NCBI RefSeq assembly: GCF_014698965.1
Contig: NZ_JACXAE010000088.1
Coordinates: 1-64,000 of the forward strand
Length of the DNA: 64,000 bases
From: Iningainema tapete BLCC-T55
GTDB taxonomy: Bacteria; Cyanobacteriota; Cyanobacteriia; Cyanobacteriales; Nostocaceae
Direction of reading: 5' to 3'
Shown here: one piece after another, positions 16,467 through 24,727 of the stretch
How the letters are laid out: the number at the start of each line of letters is the position of its first letter
Position numbering within the stretch: position 1 is the stretch's first letter
The notes under the pieces: model-generated
The model's input: the letters and a program-made list of their open reading frames with translations, nothing else
The model's database searches: none
Told to the model about the DNA's origin: nothing
Position numbers and translations under genes: made by a program

Positions 16467-16949
16467 TTAGTGTTCGCTATTGGGTAGAACAACTGTACCA
16501 AACCAGTAACGCAAAAAATCTTGGATGGTTTTTTTGAATGCTTCTACACCCATGGGTTTGAGCAAATAGCTATTAACACCAAAGCAATAACAAGCTTGAA
16601 TATCCTTGGGACTAAATGAGGTGGTAAGCGCAACAATGGGAATACTTTTCAGTGCTTTGTCTTGCTTAAGAAGCTCAATTACCTCCCGCCCATCGGTTCC
16701 GGGCAAATTCAGATCCATTAAAATCACTGATGGACGAGGAAATTTAGCGGCATCGCCATAAGAACCTTGATGGTATAAAAAGTCCAAAGCATCATCGCCA
16801 TCACAGGCACGATAAACTGGGATGGCAAAAGCTGTTTCTTTAATGACGCGGGTGAAAGCAGTAAAATCTTCATCACTGTCTTCCACCACTAAAAGAGCTT
16901 GGTTGGTGTTGAAGGGATCAAAAGGAAATGTAACTGATAAATTTTGCAT
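16467..16949 (-). CDS. Rcp-type response regulator
   Basis: A 160-residue single receiver domain without output domain. The acidic pocket is VVEDSDEDF (about 21-29), the phosphoacceptor D is in VILMDLNLPGTDG (about residue 76), and the switch residues are T in IVALTTS and K in YLLKPMG. Single-domain regulators of this Rcp1 type are the usual phosphotransfer partners of cyanobacterial phytochromes. The gene begins 6 bp after the phytochrome gene and ends 3 bp before the next kinase gene, so the operon is very tight. Confidence 0.93.
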   Translation of the reverse strand: MQNLSVTFPFDPFNTNQALLVVEDSDEDFTAFTRVIKETAFAIPVYRACDGDDALDFLYHQGSYGDAAKFPRPSVILMDLNLPGTDGREVIELLKQDKALKSIPIVALTTSFSPKDIQACYCFGVNSYLLKPMGVEAFKKTIQDFLRYWFGTVVLPNSEH

Positions 16950-16955
16950 ATCTAT

Positions 16956-19274
16956 TTAACGTGGCAAAGTGAAATAGAAGGTACTGCCCTGAGCGTAGGT
17001 AGACTCAACCCAAACATTTCCTCCGTGTCGTTCAATAATTTTTTTGACAATGGTTAACCCCGCGCCTGTACCACCGCCATATTTGCCAGGAGCATGCAGC
17101 CGCTTAAAAATCCGAAAGATAGTATCGAGATGTTTTGCACGAATCCCAATGCCATTATCCTGAATGTAAAACGTCCACTTTTGAGTAGGAGAATCCTCTA
17201 CTTGGTTTTCGTTTGGTGTAGAAGAGGACTCTAAATATCCAACCTCTACCCATTTCTCAGAGCTTTCATTGTATTTGAAGCCGTTACCAATCAAATTCGT
17301 TAACACTTCCTCAAGTAAGAGGCGATCGCCACGAATTTTTGGTAAAGTTTTGGGAATGCGGATATCAATACTAACATTGCCTTTGCTCATATGGAAGACT
17401 TCAGAAACATTTTTCACCAACTCGTTGAAATCAATAAGTTGCATATTTAACTCTTGTCTTCCCAAACGAGAAAAATGCAGCAGACTATTGATTAAATCTT
17501 CCATCCGCTTTGTCAGGCGAACTAAAGTTTCTAACTTAGTAACTCCATCCTCACTCAAAATACTGCTATAATCTTCTAGCAAAAATGTAGAATAGTTGTG
17601 AATGCCTCGTAATGGTTCTTTAAGATCGTGAGAGGCAATGTAGGAAAAAGCATCCAACTCGTTATTACTACGTTCTAATTCCAAGTTAATTACCGCTAGT
17701 TCTTCGGCTTTGCGAAGTACAATCCCAACAATCGCGCTTCTCAGTTCAATTGCTCCATCAATTTCATACTGCTGCCAAGGTAGAGATTTATGGCGCACCG
17801 TTTCTTGCCACTGTTCAAAAGACTTGCGTGGAAAAAGCGTAAAACTGCCATCGGCTTCGTATAAGATTGGCTTTTGCGGATTCCCCGCCCAATTTACGTG
17901 CTTTAACATTTCTGGGCGAAACCACAGTACGTAATTGTTCCGAATCCGGTTAATAGAAAGAGCAAGCATTCCCGAACCTACGTCTTTAAATTCCATTGCA
18001 TAAGAATATTTTTGTGGTAAAGAATCGGTGACAAATAGATAATTCTCAAACTTATCACCCACCCAACTTATTAAGTCATGGATTTGAGACTCTGAAGGTG
18101 TTGTACCAATAGTTGTTAAATGTCCATCGACACATACTACCGCACCCTCAGCTTTCACCAGCTTCAGCAAATTTACTCTATCTTGAACTAAAGCATCAAG
18201 GAAATCTTGCGCTCGCGCAACATTATCAATAAATTTATTTTGAATAGACTTTAAATATAATTTCTCATCTAAATTTTCATTTTCTTCTTTGGCTGTAAGT
18301 TCCAAAGACATCACTTGTCCTAAAAACTCACAAACTGTTCTGATTTCATAGGGTACAAACTTAGTACTTTGATGATGACAGGCAATTAATCCCCAAAGTT
18401 GGTTATTTTTAATTAATGAAATTGACATACTCGCTGCCACTTCCATGTTATTGAGGTATTCAATGTGCATTGGAGAAACACTCCTTAATACACTGAAACT
18501 TAAATCAAGGGGTGGGGGAGAAATCATGGTTTCGGTAGAGACGCTCCGCCGGAGCGTCTCTACCTCTTTGTGGGAAATAATTGCGACAGGCTTATATTTT
18601 ACATCGGGGATTAGGCGTAGTGGGTTAATCGTATATAGATGTCTTGCCTGTTTGGGAATGTCAGAGTCTGGGTAGTGTAAACCAAGAAAAGATTGTAACT
18701 GTTCTGGTTTATCTTCGGCAATTACTACACCAGAACAGTCAGTGGCAAATCGATATACCATTACTCTGTCAAAACCTGTTATTCTGCGGATTTCTTTGAC
18801 AATTACGGCACTCAATTCACTCAAAGAAGCTACTTGTTGCATTTTGCTGAGTGCGCTTTTAGTTAAAGAGTAAAAGTTGAAAAATCCACTTTCTTTAACA
18901 GTAAATGGTTCAAGCTCTAAAATCAGGTATTTTTGTTGTAAACGATGAATAACTCCATTAAAAGTAGTCGTCTTACCTTGATTAGAAACCAGTATTTTTA
19001 AGGGATTGATATATTCAAAATCTTCTTGGAGACAGCTTTCAATGGCAGTGATATATTCTTGATATAGTAAATATGATAAATGTTTTCCTAACAATTGGTA
19101 AGGAAAAATTCCAATTAAATTATCAGTGTTATTACTAATTTGAACTATTTCTAATTGTAGTGACAATACCAAGAGTATTCCGTGGGGCTGTATTGAACCG
19201 GGAATGTGAATTTGTTCGCGATCGCAATTGGTTAAATTAACATTCTTGTTAGTAATTAATTCTGGTAAATTCAT
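16956..19274 (-). CDS. Bacteriophytochrome histidine kinase
   Basis: A 772-residue red/far-red photoreceptor kinase: PAS (about 1-125), GAF (about 140-330), PHY (about 345-520), HisKA (H in ASHDLKEPLRG near 545) and HATPase (NGFKYNES, DNGIGI, GTGAGLTIV). The biliverdin-linking Cys is C17 in the N-terminal CDREQIHIPGSIQPHG. The GAF position that carries Cys in plant and Cph1-type phytochromes is Met (SVSPMHIEY), so this should bind biliverdin. The GAF signature DSDIPKQARHLY is intact. A 29-bp dispersed palindrome is inserted in frame at about residues 237-247, between the DIP segment and LDLSFSVLRSVSP. It is the first gene of the four-gene operon. Confidence 0.92.
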   Translation of the reverse strand: MNLPELITNKNVNLTNCDREQIHIPGSIQPHGILLVLSLQLEIVQISNNTDNLIGIFPYQLLGKHLSYLLYQEYITAIESCLQEDFEYINPLKILVSNQGKTTTFNGVIHRLQQKYLILELEPFTVKESGFFNFYSLTKSALSKMQQVASLSELSAVIVKEIRRITGFDRVMVYRFATDCSGVVIAEDKPEQLQSFLGLHYPDSDIPKQARHLYTINPLRLIPDVKYKPVAIISHKEVETLRRSVSTETMISPPPLDLSFSVLRSVSPMHIEYLNNMEVAASMSISLIKNNQLWGLIACHHQSTKFVPYEIRTVCEFLGQVMSLELTAKEENENLDEKLYLKSIQNKFIDNVARAQDFLDALVQDRVNLLKLVKAEGAVVCVDGHLTTIGTTPSESQIHDLISWVGDKFENYLFVTDSLPQKYSYAMEFKDVGSGMLALSINRIRNNYVLWFRPEMLKHVNWAGNPQKPILYEADGSFTLFPRKSFEQWQETVRHKSLPWQQYEIDGAIELRSAIVGIVLRKAEELAVINLELERSNNELDAFSYIASHDLKEPLRGIHNYSTFLLEDYSSILSEDGVTKLETLVRLTKRMEDLINSLLHFSRLGRQELNMQLIDFNELVKNVSEVFHMSKGNVSIDIRIPKTLPKIRGDRLLLEEVLTNLIGNGFKYNESSEKWVEVGYLESSSTPNENQVEDSPTQKWTFYIQDNGIGIRAKHLDTIFRIFKRLHAPGKYGGGTGAGLTIVKKIIERHGGNVWVESTYAQGSTFYFTLPR
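18535..18563. repeat. 29-bp palindrome inside the phytochrome gene
   Basis: A perfect palindrome with arms GTAGAGACGCTCC and GGAGCGTCTCTAC, of the same family as 26064, 37106, 58749, 61077 and 61304. Read on the minus strand it adds V-E-T-L-R-R-S-V-S-T to the GAF domain without shifting the frame. Confidence 0.9.
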
Positions 19275-19583
19275 ATAGTAAAGCTAATTTAAGTCATAGA
19301 CGTTTTGACAAAGGTAAGGGCTTAAGCCATATCTTGTCAGGTGGGCAAAAATACCCATCTACAAATGGAAGGGCGCTTATGCCCATCCCACAAGAAAAAG
19401 GTTGTACTTCATGGGAAGCAAAATTGCTATACTATAAAAATGCATTTACTTAACAGCTTTTTAAAGCTATACTTTTCAACTTCTAATTTAGACAAATATA
19501 ATTTATGAATAGAAGCGAATTTTCACTTAATTATTAATTTCCAATTTATCAGTGAAAATACTGAAACAAATAATATGAACTAA
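19275..19583. other. Intergenic region between the phytochrome and sugar kinase genes
   Basis: A 309-bp AT-rich spacer. It holds an imperfect inverted repeat (GTGGG at 19341, CCCAC at 19387, with inner GGG/CCC pairs). No coding signal was seen. It should contain the phytochrome operon promoter, though no clear boxes are visible. Confidence 0.4.
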
Positions 19584-20870
19584 TTAAATATTACTCTCAG
19601 TACCACGCATTGCCAAAAGAGCCGTTCCATAAGCAGCTTCTTTATGTACAGAGCGTAACACAGGAACTTGCAAACAACGCTGCCTAATATGAGTCCAAGT
19701 AGGATTGACTGCACCACCTCCAGCAGTATAAACACGAGTTAATCGCTCTGCGCCTAGTTCTTGTAACAGAAAATACCCTCTTGCTTCTATACGCGCAATA
19801 CTTTCGAGCAATCCATGTAGAAATTCTTCGGGACGATCAGGACGGGGTTCCAGTCTTGGTGGTAAATTGGGATCATTAATCGGAAAGCGATCGCCTGCTT
19901 TCAACAAAGGATAATAATCCAACTGACTAGCTATTGACCCATCTATCTCACGACTGAGATTTTCCAACTCGGCATCTGTAAAAAAGTGCCGTAAAACTGC
20001 ACCTCCTGTATTAGAAGCACCGCCAACTAGCCACATTACAGACTGTATCCCTCCATTAAAAAGAGGGGGAAAGCGATGACTATAAATTCCGTACCTTGCA
20101 TCTTCTACACGGGTGCGGCTTAATAGCTTTAAGACAAGTGTAGAACCGAGGGAAGTCACTGCTTCTCCTGGCATTTGCGCACCACTGGCAATAAAAGCAG
20201 CAATACTATCAGTTGTACCCGCACACACTAGGCAATTACTCGGAAAATCATACTCAACTGCAATATCACGGCGTAACTCGGCAATAGGAGTTCCTGGATT
20301 TACTACTTTGGGTAGATGAATTTTTAATTGCAGTTTTTCTAACCATTCTGGATATTTTAGCTCTAACAGATCATAACCTAGCTTTAAAGCGTTATGGTAA
20401 TCACTGATGCCTAGTTGTCCGTGGAGGAGAAATGCCAGCCAGTCTGCTTGGTGTAGGAAATATTTAGCAGAGGCAAAACTGGGTAATTGCGACAGCCATA
20501 AAAGTTTAGCCAGACTAGATGTCGCACTTAGTACTGTATGGTGTGGTGGAGCGATACTCCGCAACTGTTCCATCACCACTGCTCCCCGTGCATCATTATA
20601 TAGCATTGGTGTATCTACAGGAATTCCGGCACTATCACATAGTAAGACAGTAGAAGAAGTGCCATTGATTGCGATCGCTTTCATCTCGCGTCGGAATTCT
20701 CTGGGTAGCTCGGTTAAACAACTAAACAGAGCAGTTTGCCAAATTGTTACGTCAGAGACATTTGACATTGTGAAGGGATAGCGGACTTCTGCCTGGATAT
20801 TAGCTTGCTCATCAATTACTATGCTGCGTGCGCCAGATGTGCCAAAATCAATGCCTAAATAAAAATTCAT
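19584..20870 (-). CDS. FGGY family sugar kinase, probably D-ribulokinase
   Basis: A 428-residue kinase of the FGGY family with the actin-like ATPase fold. The N-terminal phosphate loop is YLGIDFGTSGARSIVIDEQ, the second half has AGTTDSIAAFIASGAQMPGE (about 220-239) and the adenosine site VYTAGGGAVNPTW near 390. The length is shorter than classic xylulokinases (about 490) and close to the cyanobacterial and plant sugar kinases (SePSK and AtXK-1 type) reported to act on D-ribulose, so a ribulose kinase is the best guess. It is a single gene with its own leader and heptamer repeats upstream. Confidence 0.85.
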   Translation of the reverse strand: MNFYLGIDFGTSGARSIVIDEQANIQAEVRYPFTMSNVSDVTIWQTALFSCLTELPREFRREMKAIAINGTSSTVLLCDSAGIPVDTPMLYNDARGAVVMEQLRSIAPPHHTVLSATSSLAKLLWLSQLPSFASAKYFLHQADWLAFLLHGQLGISDYHNALKLGYDLLELKYPEWLEKLQLKIHLPKVVNPGTPIAELRRDIAVEYDFPSNCLVCAGTTDSIAAFIASGAQMPGEAVTSLGSTLVLKLLSRTRVEDARYGIYSHRFPPLFNGGIQSVMWLVGGASNTGGAVLRHFFTDAELENLSREIDGSIASQLDYYPLLKAGDRFPINDPNLPPRLEPRPDRPEEFLHGLLESIARIEARGYFLLQELGAERLTRVYTAGGGAVNPTWTHIRQRCLQVPVLRSVHKEAAYGTALLAMRGTESNI

Positions 20871-20892
20871 ATATACTTACACAACTTAATTA

Positions 20893-20941
<49 letters not shown>

Positions 20942-21039
20942 TTTATTGCATTCTGTAACAAATTATTCCCCATTCTCTACAAAACAGGGAAAAGTAGTAG
21001 AAGTGTAGATCATTTGTTGAGAATGGGAGGTTTACAACC

Positions 21040-21138
21040 ATGTCTTCTATATCCGATTTTCAAGTGTACATTGCTTTGCTGGTAGCGTTGATTCCAGGTG
21101 TTTTGGCTTGGCGATTGGCAACAGAACTTTATAAGTAA
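21040..21138 (+). CDS. psaM: Photosystem I reaction centre subunit XII (PsaM)
   Basis: A 32-residue single-span protein: MSSISDFQVYIALLVALIPG followed by VLAWRLATELYK. This is the conserved PsaM sequence, the small thylakoid subunit at the monomer interface of trimeric photosystem I. The ATG follows a GGGAGG ribosome binding site by 9 nt. It stands alone on the plus strand. The gene is very short and is often missed by automatic gene finding. Confidence 0.95.
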   Translation: MSSISDFQVYIALLVALIPGVLAWRLATELYK

Positions 21139-21149
21139 AGCCGAAACCT

Positions 21150-21256
21150 TAGTTCATGGGGTGTAGGGGGTAGGAGAGAATTGCTCACCGTAACGCCAGA
21201 TGCCCACGGAGGGAAACTCCTCCCACAGCACTGGCTCCCCCGTACCCCATGAACTA
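21150..21256. repeat. Palindromic element with 13-bp inverted ends
   Basis: A 107-bp element begins TAGTTCATGGGGT and ends with its exact inverse ACCCCATGAACTA. Inner G-rich and C-rich stretches also pair imperfectly. It starts 11 bp after the psaM stop. It could be a MITE-like element or an unusually large terminator for psaM. Confidence 0.65.
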
Positions 21257-21425
21257 GATGAAATCATAAATACGTATAAAAACTAGGTTAATTTTTTATC
21301 CATTAATACAAGTGTGGCGATCGCAAAAACAATGAAGTAATATGACAGCTAAATAAAACAGTAAATAGTATTAAGAAAGCTGTTTACCTCTTGAACCACA
21401 CAACAGCAAGATTATCTTCACGATT

Positions 21426-21827
21426 ATGAACGCGATTCAACCATCCGGGCTTCCGCCACAACCAACTCCAAAACGTCGGGTTCCACGTCACAAACGACAC
21501 CAACGTTTACGCTCATATCAAGTGATGGCTTTGGAAACAACTGCAAAAATCGGTGTAAACATAGTAATTTCCGCAACAGCATTGTCTGCTTTAACACAAC
21601 TTTTGCCTTATCACTGGTTACAGCAAGAAAAGCTTAGAGAAATTCGTACAGAAATCAAGATCATGGAACTACGAGTTAACAATTTGCACTCACAATTTAG
21701 CCGTAGTTTTGATCCCCGCCAAGCGCAGAGTATTATGCAAGAACAAAGTAATAGATTTGCACCCAACCAACGTCAAGTTGTGTTACCAAAGGACGTAACA
21801 GAAGTTCAACAGTCAGAAGCACCCTGA
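21426..21827 (+). CDS. Hypothetical cyanobacterial membrane-anchored protein
   Basis: A 133-residue protein with a very basic N-terminus (KRRVPRHKRHQRLRS), one hydrophobic span (KIGVNIVISATALSALTQLL, about residues 40-60), a helical, coiled-coil-like segment (QEKLREIRTEIKIMELRVNN) and a Gln-rich tail. It looks like a single-pass protein with a soluble coil domain. The family appears to be restricted to cyanobacteria; the function is unknown. It is encoded downstream of psaM on the same strand but separated by about 290 bp. Confidence 0.7.
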   Translation: MNAIQPSGLPPQPTPKRRVPRHKRHQRLRSYQVMALETTAKIGVNIVISATALSALTQLLPYHWLQQEKLREIRTEIKIMELRVNNLHSQFSRSFDPRQAQSIMQEQSNRFAPNQRQVVLPKDVTEVQQSEAP

Positions 21828-21847
21828 CAAGTAAAAAGAAAGAACTT

Positions 21848-22552
21848 TTAACCCTCAAGTTGAAAGTGCTGGGGATCAAGTAGCTCGTGTAACCAGTTTT
21901 CTACTTGCACAGCTAAGCGTCTACCAGGCTCATAAGAGCTACCACAAGATGGCAGTTGAGTTAGAGCGCGGCGATAATCAGCAATCGCACAATTCCAGTC
22001 GCCCCAAAGATGATAAGTTCTGCCTCGTTCAGCGAAAATGTGACCATTCAATTGACCGAACAGCAGTGCAATCTCAAAGTTCTCAATTGCTTCATAGTAC
22101 TGCCCCAAGTCACGTAAAGTAATACCTCGGTTAATCCAAGCTCTCCCATGGCTCGGATCTAAATCTAATGCGATTTCATAATCTACAAGGGCTGCAGTTA
22201 ATTCTCCACATGCCGCATAATAATTTGCCCGATTGTTATATGCACTGACTAATTTGGGATTAAGTTGCAAAGCTGTGTTATAATCTGTAATTGCTTTTTG
22301 CTGCTGTCCACTTTGGAAATAAATTAGACCTCTGTTGTTGTAATCTATGGCATTATGAGGAGAGCGGTCAATGAGTTGGCTCAACAGCGTGATCGCTTCT
22401 GTATAATTTCCTAATCGAGCTAATTTTAAAGCATAAGAGCGTAAGTAGCTGTCTTGAGCATTCAAGTCACTTTGAGTAACACCCGTATCATTAACAACTT
22501 TGCAGAGTTGGTTTTGCTTGTTACAAGATGGAAAAAATGATTGATTCTTCAT
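21848..22552 (-). CDS. TPR repeat protein
   Basis: A 234-residue protein with at least five consecutive 34-residue tetratricopeptide units between about residues 30 and 205, for example NAIDYNNRGLIYFQSGQQQK and GRAWINRGITLRDLGQYYEA. TPR arrays mediate protein-protein contacts. No signal peptide or membrane span is evident, so it is probably cytoplasmic. The start follows an AGGACGG ribosome binding site. It converges with the gene ending at 21827. The specific partner is unknown. Confidence 0.85.
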   Translation of the reverse strand: MKNQSFFPSCNKQNQLCKVVNDTGVTQSDLNAQDSYLRSYALKLARLGNYTEAITLLSQLIDRSPHNAIDYNNRGLIYFQSGQQQKAITDYNTALQLNPKLVSAYNNRANYYAACGELTAALVDYEIALDLDPSHGRAWINRGITLRDLGQYYEAIENFEIALLFGQLNGHIFAERGRTYHLWGDWNCAIADYRRALTQLPSCGSSYEPGRRLAVQVENWLHELLDPQHFQLEG

Positions 22553-22930
22553 ATCACCGTCCTACCTAAGCTGCTTGCTCTTGTTGATAAACTTATATTT
22601 TTCGTTATGGAGTTGGTTTTGCCCCTGTGTCACTTATTAAGGTGTCTGAAAGTACCCAAAGTAACAGCACTCTTTTTTAATTGATGATTCAATCTAATAT
22701 TTGATACTTCATCCCCAAGTCGAATTCCTGAAAAAATCAAAATAAATCTTGGAGATTACTCCAAAAGGAAGATATTTCCACAAACTGGTAGAATGTCAAT
22801 AAGCTGTCAAAGTAGTGAGTAGATAGGAGCAAGCACATCTTGTGCCTTGAGTGCTATATCTAACTCAAAACACATGAATTTCCTCATCTGAAATTTTTTA
22901 AGCAATTCTTAAGCTTTAAGAGAAATTATA
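22553..22930. other. Divergent intergenic region
   Basis: A 378-bp spacer between divergently transcribed genes at 22552 and 22931. No coding similarity, hairpin or repeat stands out. It should hold promoters for both genes. Confidence 0.45.
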
Positions 22931-23395
22931 ATGACAACTACAACTCCCTACCATAATGCTCCCGATTTAGTACAAGATGATTACATCGTGATTGGTTTAG
23001 CAACCTGTTTTGTGAAGTTAGAGGGAGAAGTTCATCAAGTTGAAGTGATAGAACCCATTCCTTCAGCTGCCTTAGAAGCCTTGCTTAAAGGTATTCCAAC
23101 TTCTTATCAATTTGCTTGCGCCACAACTTTGGGATCTGTAATTAACGGTGAAGAACCCCAAAAATTAGCTCAGTTACCTGAATCGGCTCAATTTTGTGAC
23201 GAATTTGTGGTAAGAGCGATCGCTACTGCTCGTACATACAAAAGTCATGAACAAGCTAAATCTTTAATTCCTCTTGGCTCTACATATAATGAGTTTAAAT
23301 ACTCAACTGAGCGTAAACGAGTTATAAATGCTACACGAGTTGTTACGAAGGAAGATAACATTAAGCAGCATTCCCATACTCACAAAGTATTGTAA
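22931..23395 (+). CDS. Hypothetical protein
   Basis: A 154-residue soluble protein beginning MTTTTPYHNAPDLVQDDYIV. It has a mixed alpha/beta text (IGLATCFVKLEGEVHQVEVI; EPIPSAALEALLKGIPTSYQ) and a polar His-rich tail. I do not recognise a domain. Similar proteins seem to occur in other filamentous cyanobacteria, but I cannot search. It is followed directly by a strong hairpin, consistent with a monocistronic gene. Confidence 0.65.
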   Translation: MTTTTPYHNAPDLVQDDYIVIGLATCFVKLEGEVHQVEVIEPIPSAALEALLKGIPTSYQFACATTLGSVINGEEPQKLAQLPESAQFCDEFVVRAIATARTYKSHEQAKSLIPLGSTYNEFKYSTERKRVINATRVVTKEDNIKQHSHTHKVL

Positions 23396-23403
23396 TTAGC
23401 TAT

Positions 23404-23436
23404 AGATACCCGACTTCTTAAAGAAGTCGGGTATCT
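23404..23436. terminator. Strong hairpin between convergent genes
   Basis: A 16-bp perfect stem (AGATACCCGACTTCTT with its inverse) and a 1-nt nominal loop lie between the hypothetical gene and yajQ. It can terminate both convergent transcripts. The same hairpin sequence type is a common dispersed repeat of cyanobacteria. Confidence 0.8.
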
Positions 23437-23448
23437 GCTGCCTTCTTT

Positions 23449-23940
23449 CTAACGGTAATTGGTGAATTGCAAAGCAACAGATAAATCTTCTTGCTTCAAG
23501 CGTTGAATAACAGATTGCAATTCGTCTTTATCTTTAGCAGTCACACGTACAGCATCTCCTTGAATAGAAGATTGTACCTTTTTAAATTCGTCACGAATCA
23601 ACTTAGAAATTTGTTTAGCGATTTCTTGAGGGATACCTTTTTTGAGTTTAACTTCTTGACGAACGCGACTACCGCTTGCTGATTCTACTGTAGCAAAATC
23701 AAAGATTTTTTGAGAGAGGTTGCGCTTAGCAGCTTTTTCTCGCAATATTGTGTGTACAGATTCTAATGTGAACTCACTGTCAGTATTAATAGTAATACTT
23801 TGTTCACCCAATTCAACAGTAGTTTGAGTATCTTTTAGATCGTAACGACCTTTAATGTCGCGCACAGTTTGGTCAACAGCGTTAACTAACTCTTGTCGAT
23901 CAAAATCACTTACAATGTCAAATGAATACGTAGAAGCCAT
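23449..23940 (-). CDS. yajQ: YajQ family nucleotide-binding protein
   Basis: A 163-residue protein of the YajQ (DUF520) family. The N-terminal [20 protein letters not shown], the middle [13 protein letters not shown] and the C-terminal [20 protein letters not shown] are characteristic. The fold has two ferredoxin-like halves. YajQ proteins bind nucleotides, and a Xanthomonas member binds c-di-GMP, but the role in cyanobacteria is not established. Full length, single gene. Confidence 0.93.
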   Translation of the reverse strand: MASTYSFDIVSDFDRQELVNAVDQTVRDIKGRYDLKDTQTTVELGEQSITINTDSEFTLESVHTILREKAAKRNLSQKIFDFATVESASGSRVRQEVKLKKGIPQEIAKQISKLIRDEFKKVQSSIQGDAVRVTAKDKDELQSVIQRLKQEDLSVALQFTNYR

Positions 23941-24028
23941 GGAAGATTAAGTAATGTAAAGTAGTACGGCAGCAGCCGCAATAGAGTATAAAAAAATAGC
24001 CATTGCTAATTGTTGATTGTTCTATATC

Positions 24029-24065
24029 CATTAGCCATTAGCTATTAGCTATTAGCTATTAGCTA
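24029..24065. repeat. Heptamer tandem repeat (STRR), unit CATTAGC/TATTAGC
   Basis: Five consecutive 7-bp units (CCATTAG, CCATTAG, CTATTAG three times) stand downstream of the SLOG-type gene and upstream of yajQ. The related unit occurs at 53210-53293. Confidence 0.85.
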
Positions 24066-24076
24066 AGGACTAATGA

Positions 24077-24580
24077 CTAATCGAAGTAGAATAGTGTTAC
24101 TACTTTTCTTTGTTCTTCTGCATCTTTACAGCTTTGGAGCAAAGTGCGACTGTCATGAAAAGCAAAGCAAACTAGTTGCTGGCAACGCGAGATAATCTCT
24201 TTGTTGCACAAGTAACTAGCTTCGGCGAGGGAAAGATGATCGTTGCCAGGATTTTCCACTAGGTGCATTACCTGTTCTAGATGTTGGCGAGATTCATAAG
24301 GTTGGCGTTCCAAACTTTGAGGTAGAATCACTGTCAACAAATTGGCATCAGCCCGCATTGCTCCCTTAATGGCAGCTAAATTGGTTCCTGTCGCACCAGA
24401 AGTGATAATTCGATTTCCTGATAAAACCAGCGCGTAGATCATCATCTCAATCAGATTTTGATGGGTGATCGGAACATGGCGCGAACCCAGTACAGCAATG
24501 CGCTTAGAACCGGTTTGCTGGATTGTCGCCAGTTCTTGCGCTAGTGTGTCTACGTTAATAAGGTCTATTGATTGGCTCAA
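24077..24580 (-). CDS. SLOG-fold protein, DNA recombination-mediator A-like
   Basis: A 167-residue Rossmann-type protein resembling the core of DprA and other SLOG/LOG proteins: KRIAVLGSRHVPITHQNLIE, then LVLSGNRIITSGATGTNLAA and a C-terminal part with SYLCNKEIISRCQQLVCFAF. It lacks the extra domains of full DprA. Cyanobacterial proteins of this length are often labelled DNA recombination-mediator protein A. A nucleotide or nucleic acid ligand is likely; the actual role is unclear. Single gene on the minus strand. Confidence 0.75.
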   Translation of the reverse strand: MSQSIDLINVDTLAQELATIQQTGSKRIAVLGSRHVPITHQNLIEMMIYALVLSGNRIITSGATGTNLAAIKGAMRADANLLTVILPQSLERQPYESRQHLEQVMHLVENPGNDHLSLAEASYLCNKEIISRCQQLVCFAFHDSRTLLQSCKDAEEQRKVVTLFYFD

Positions 24581-24727
24581 AGACGGAAGATTGGCAGATT
24601 AAACGACCTAGATATTTTAGCAAACTAAGGGTGGCTACCCTCAAGGTATTTGTTCTAAAAAAGTAGCATTTCTTGATGGAGGGTAGAGGAGTAGGGGAAA
24701 GACCCCCACTTCCTGTTAAACTAATTA

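Noticed and set aside
21150-21256. A CRISPR-like or tRNA-like structure after psaM
   Set aside because: Only one inverted repeat with no spacers, and no anticodon or T-arm pattern; better described as a palindromic element.
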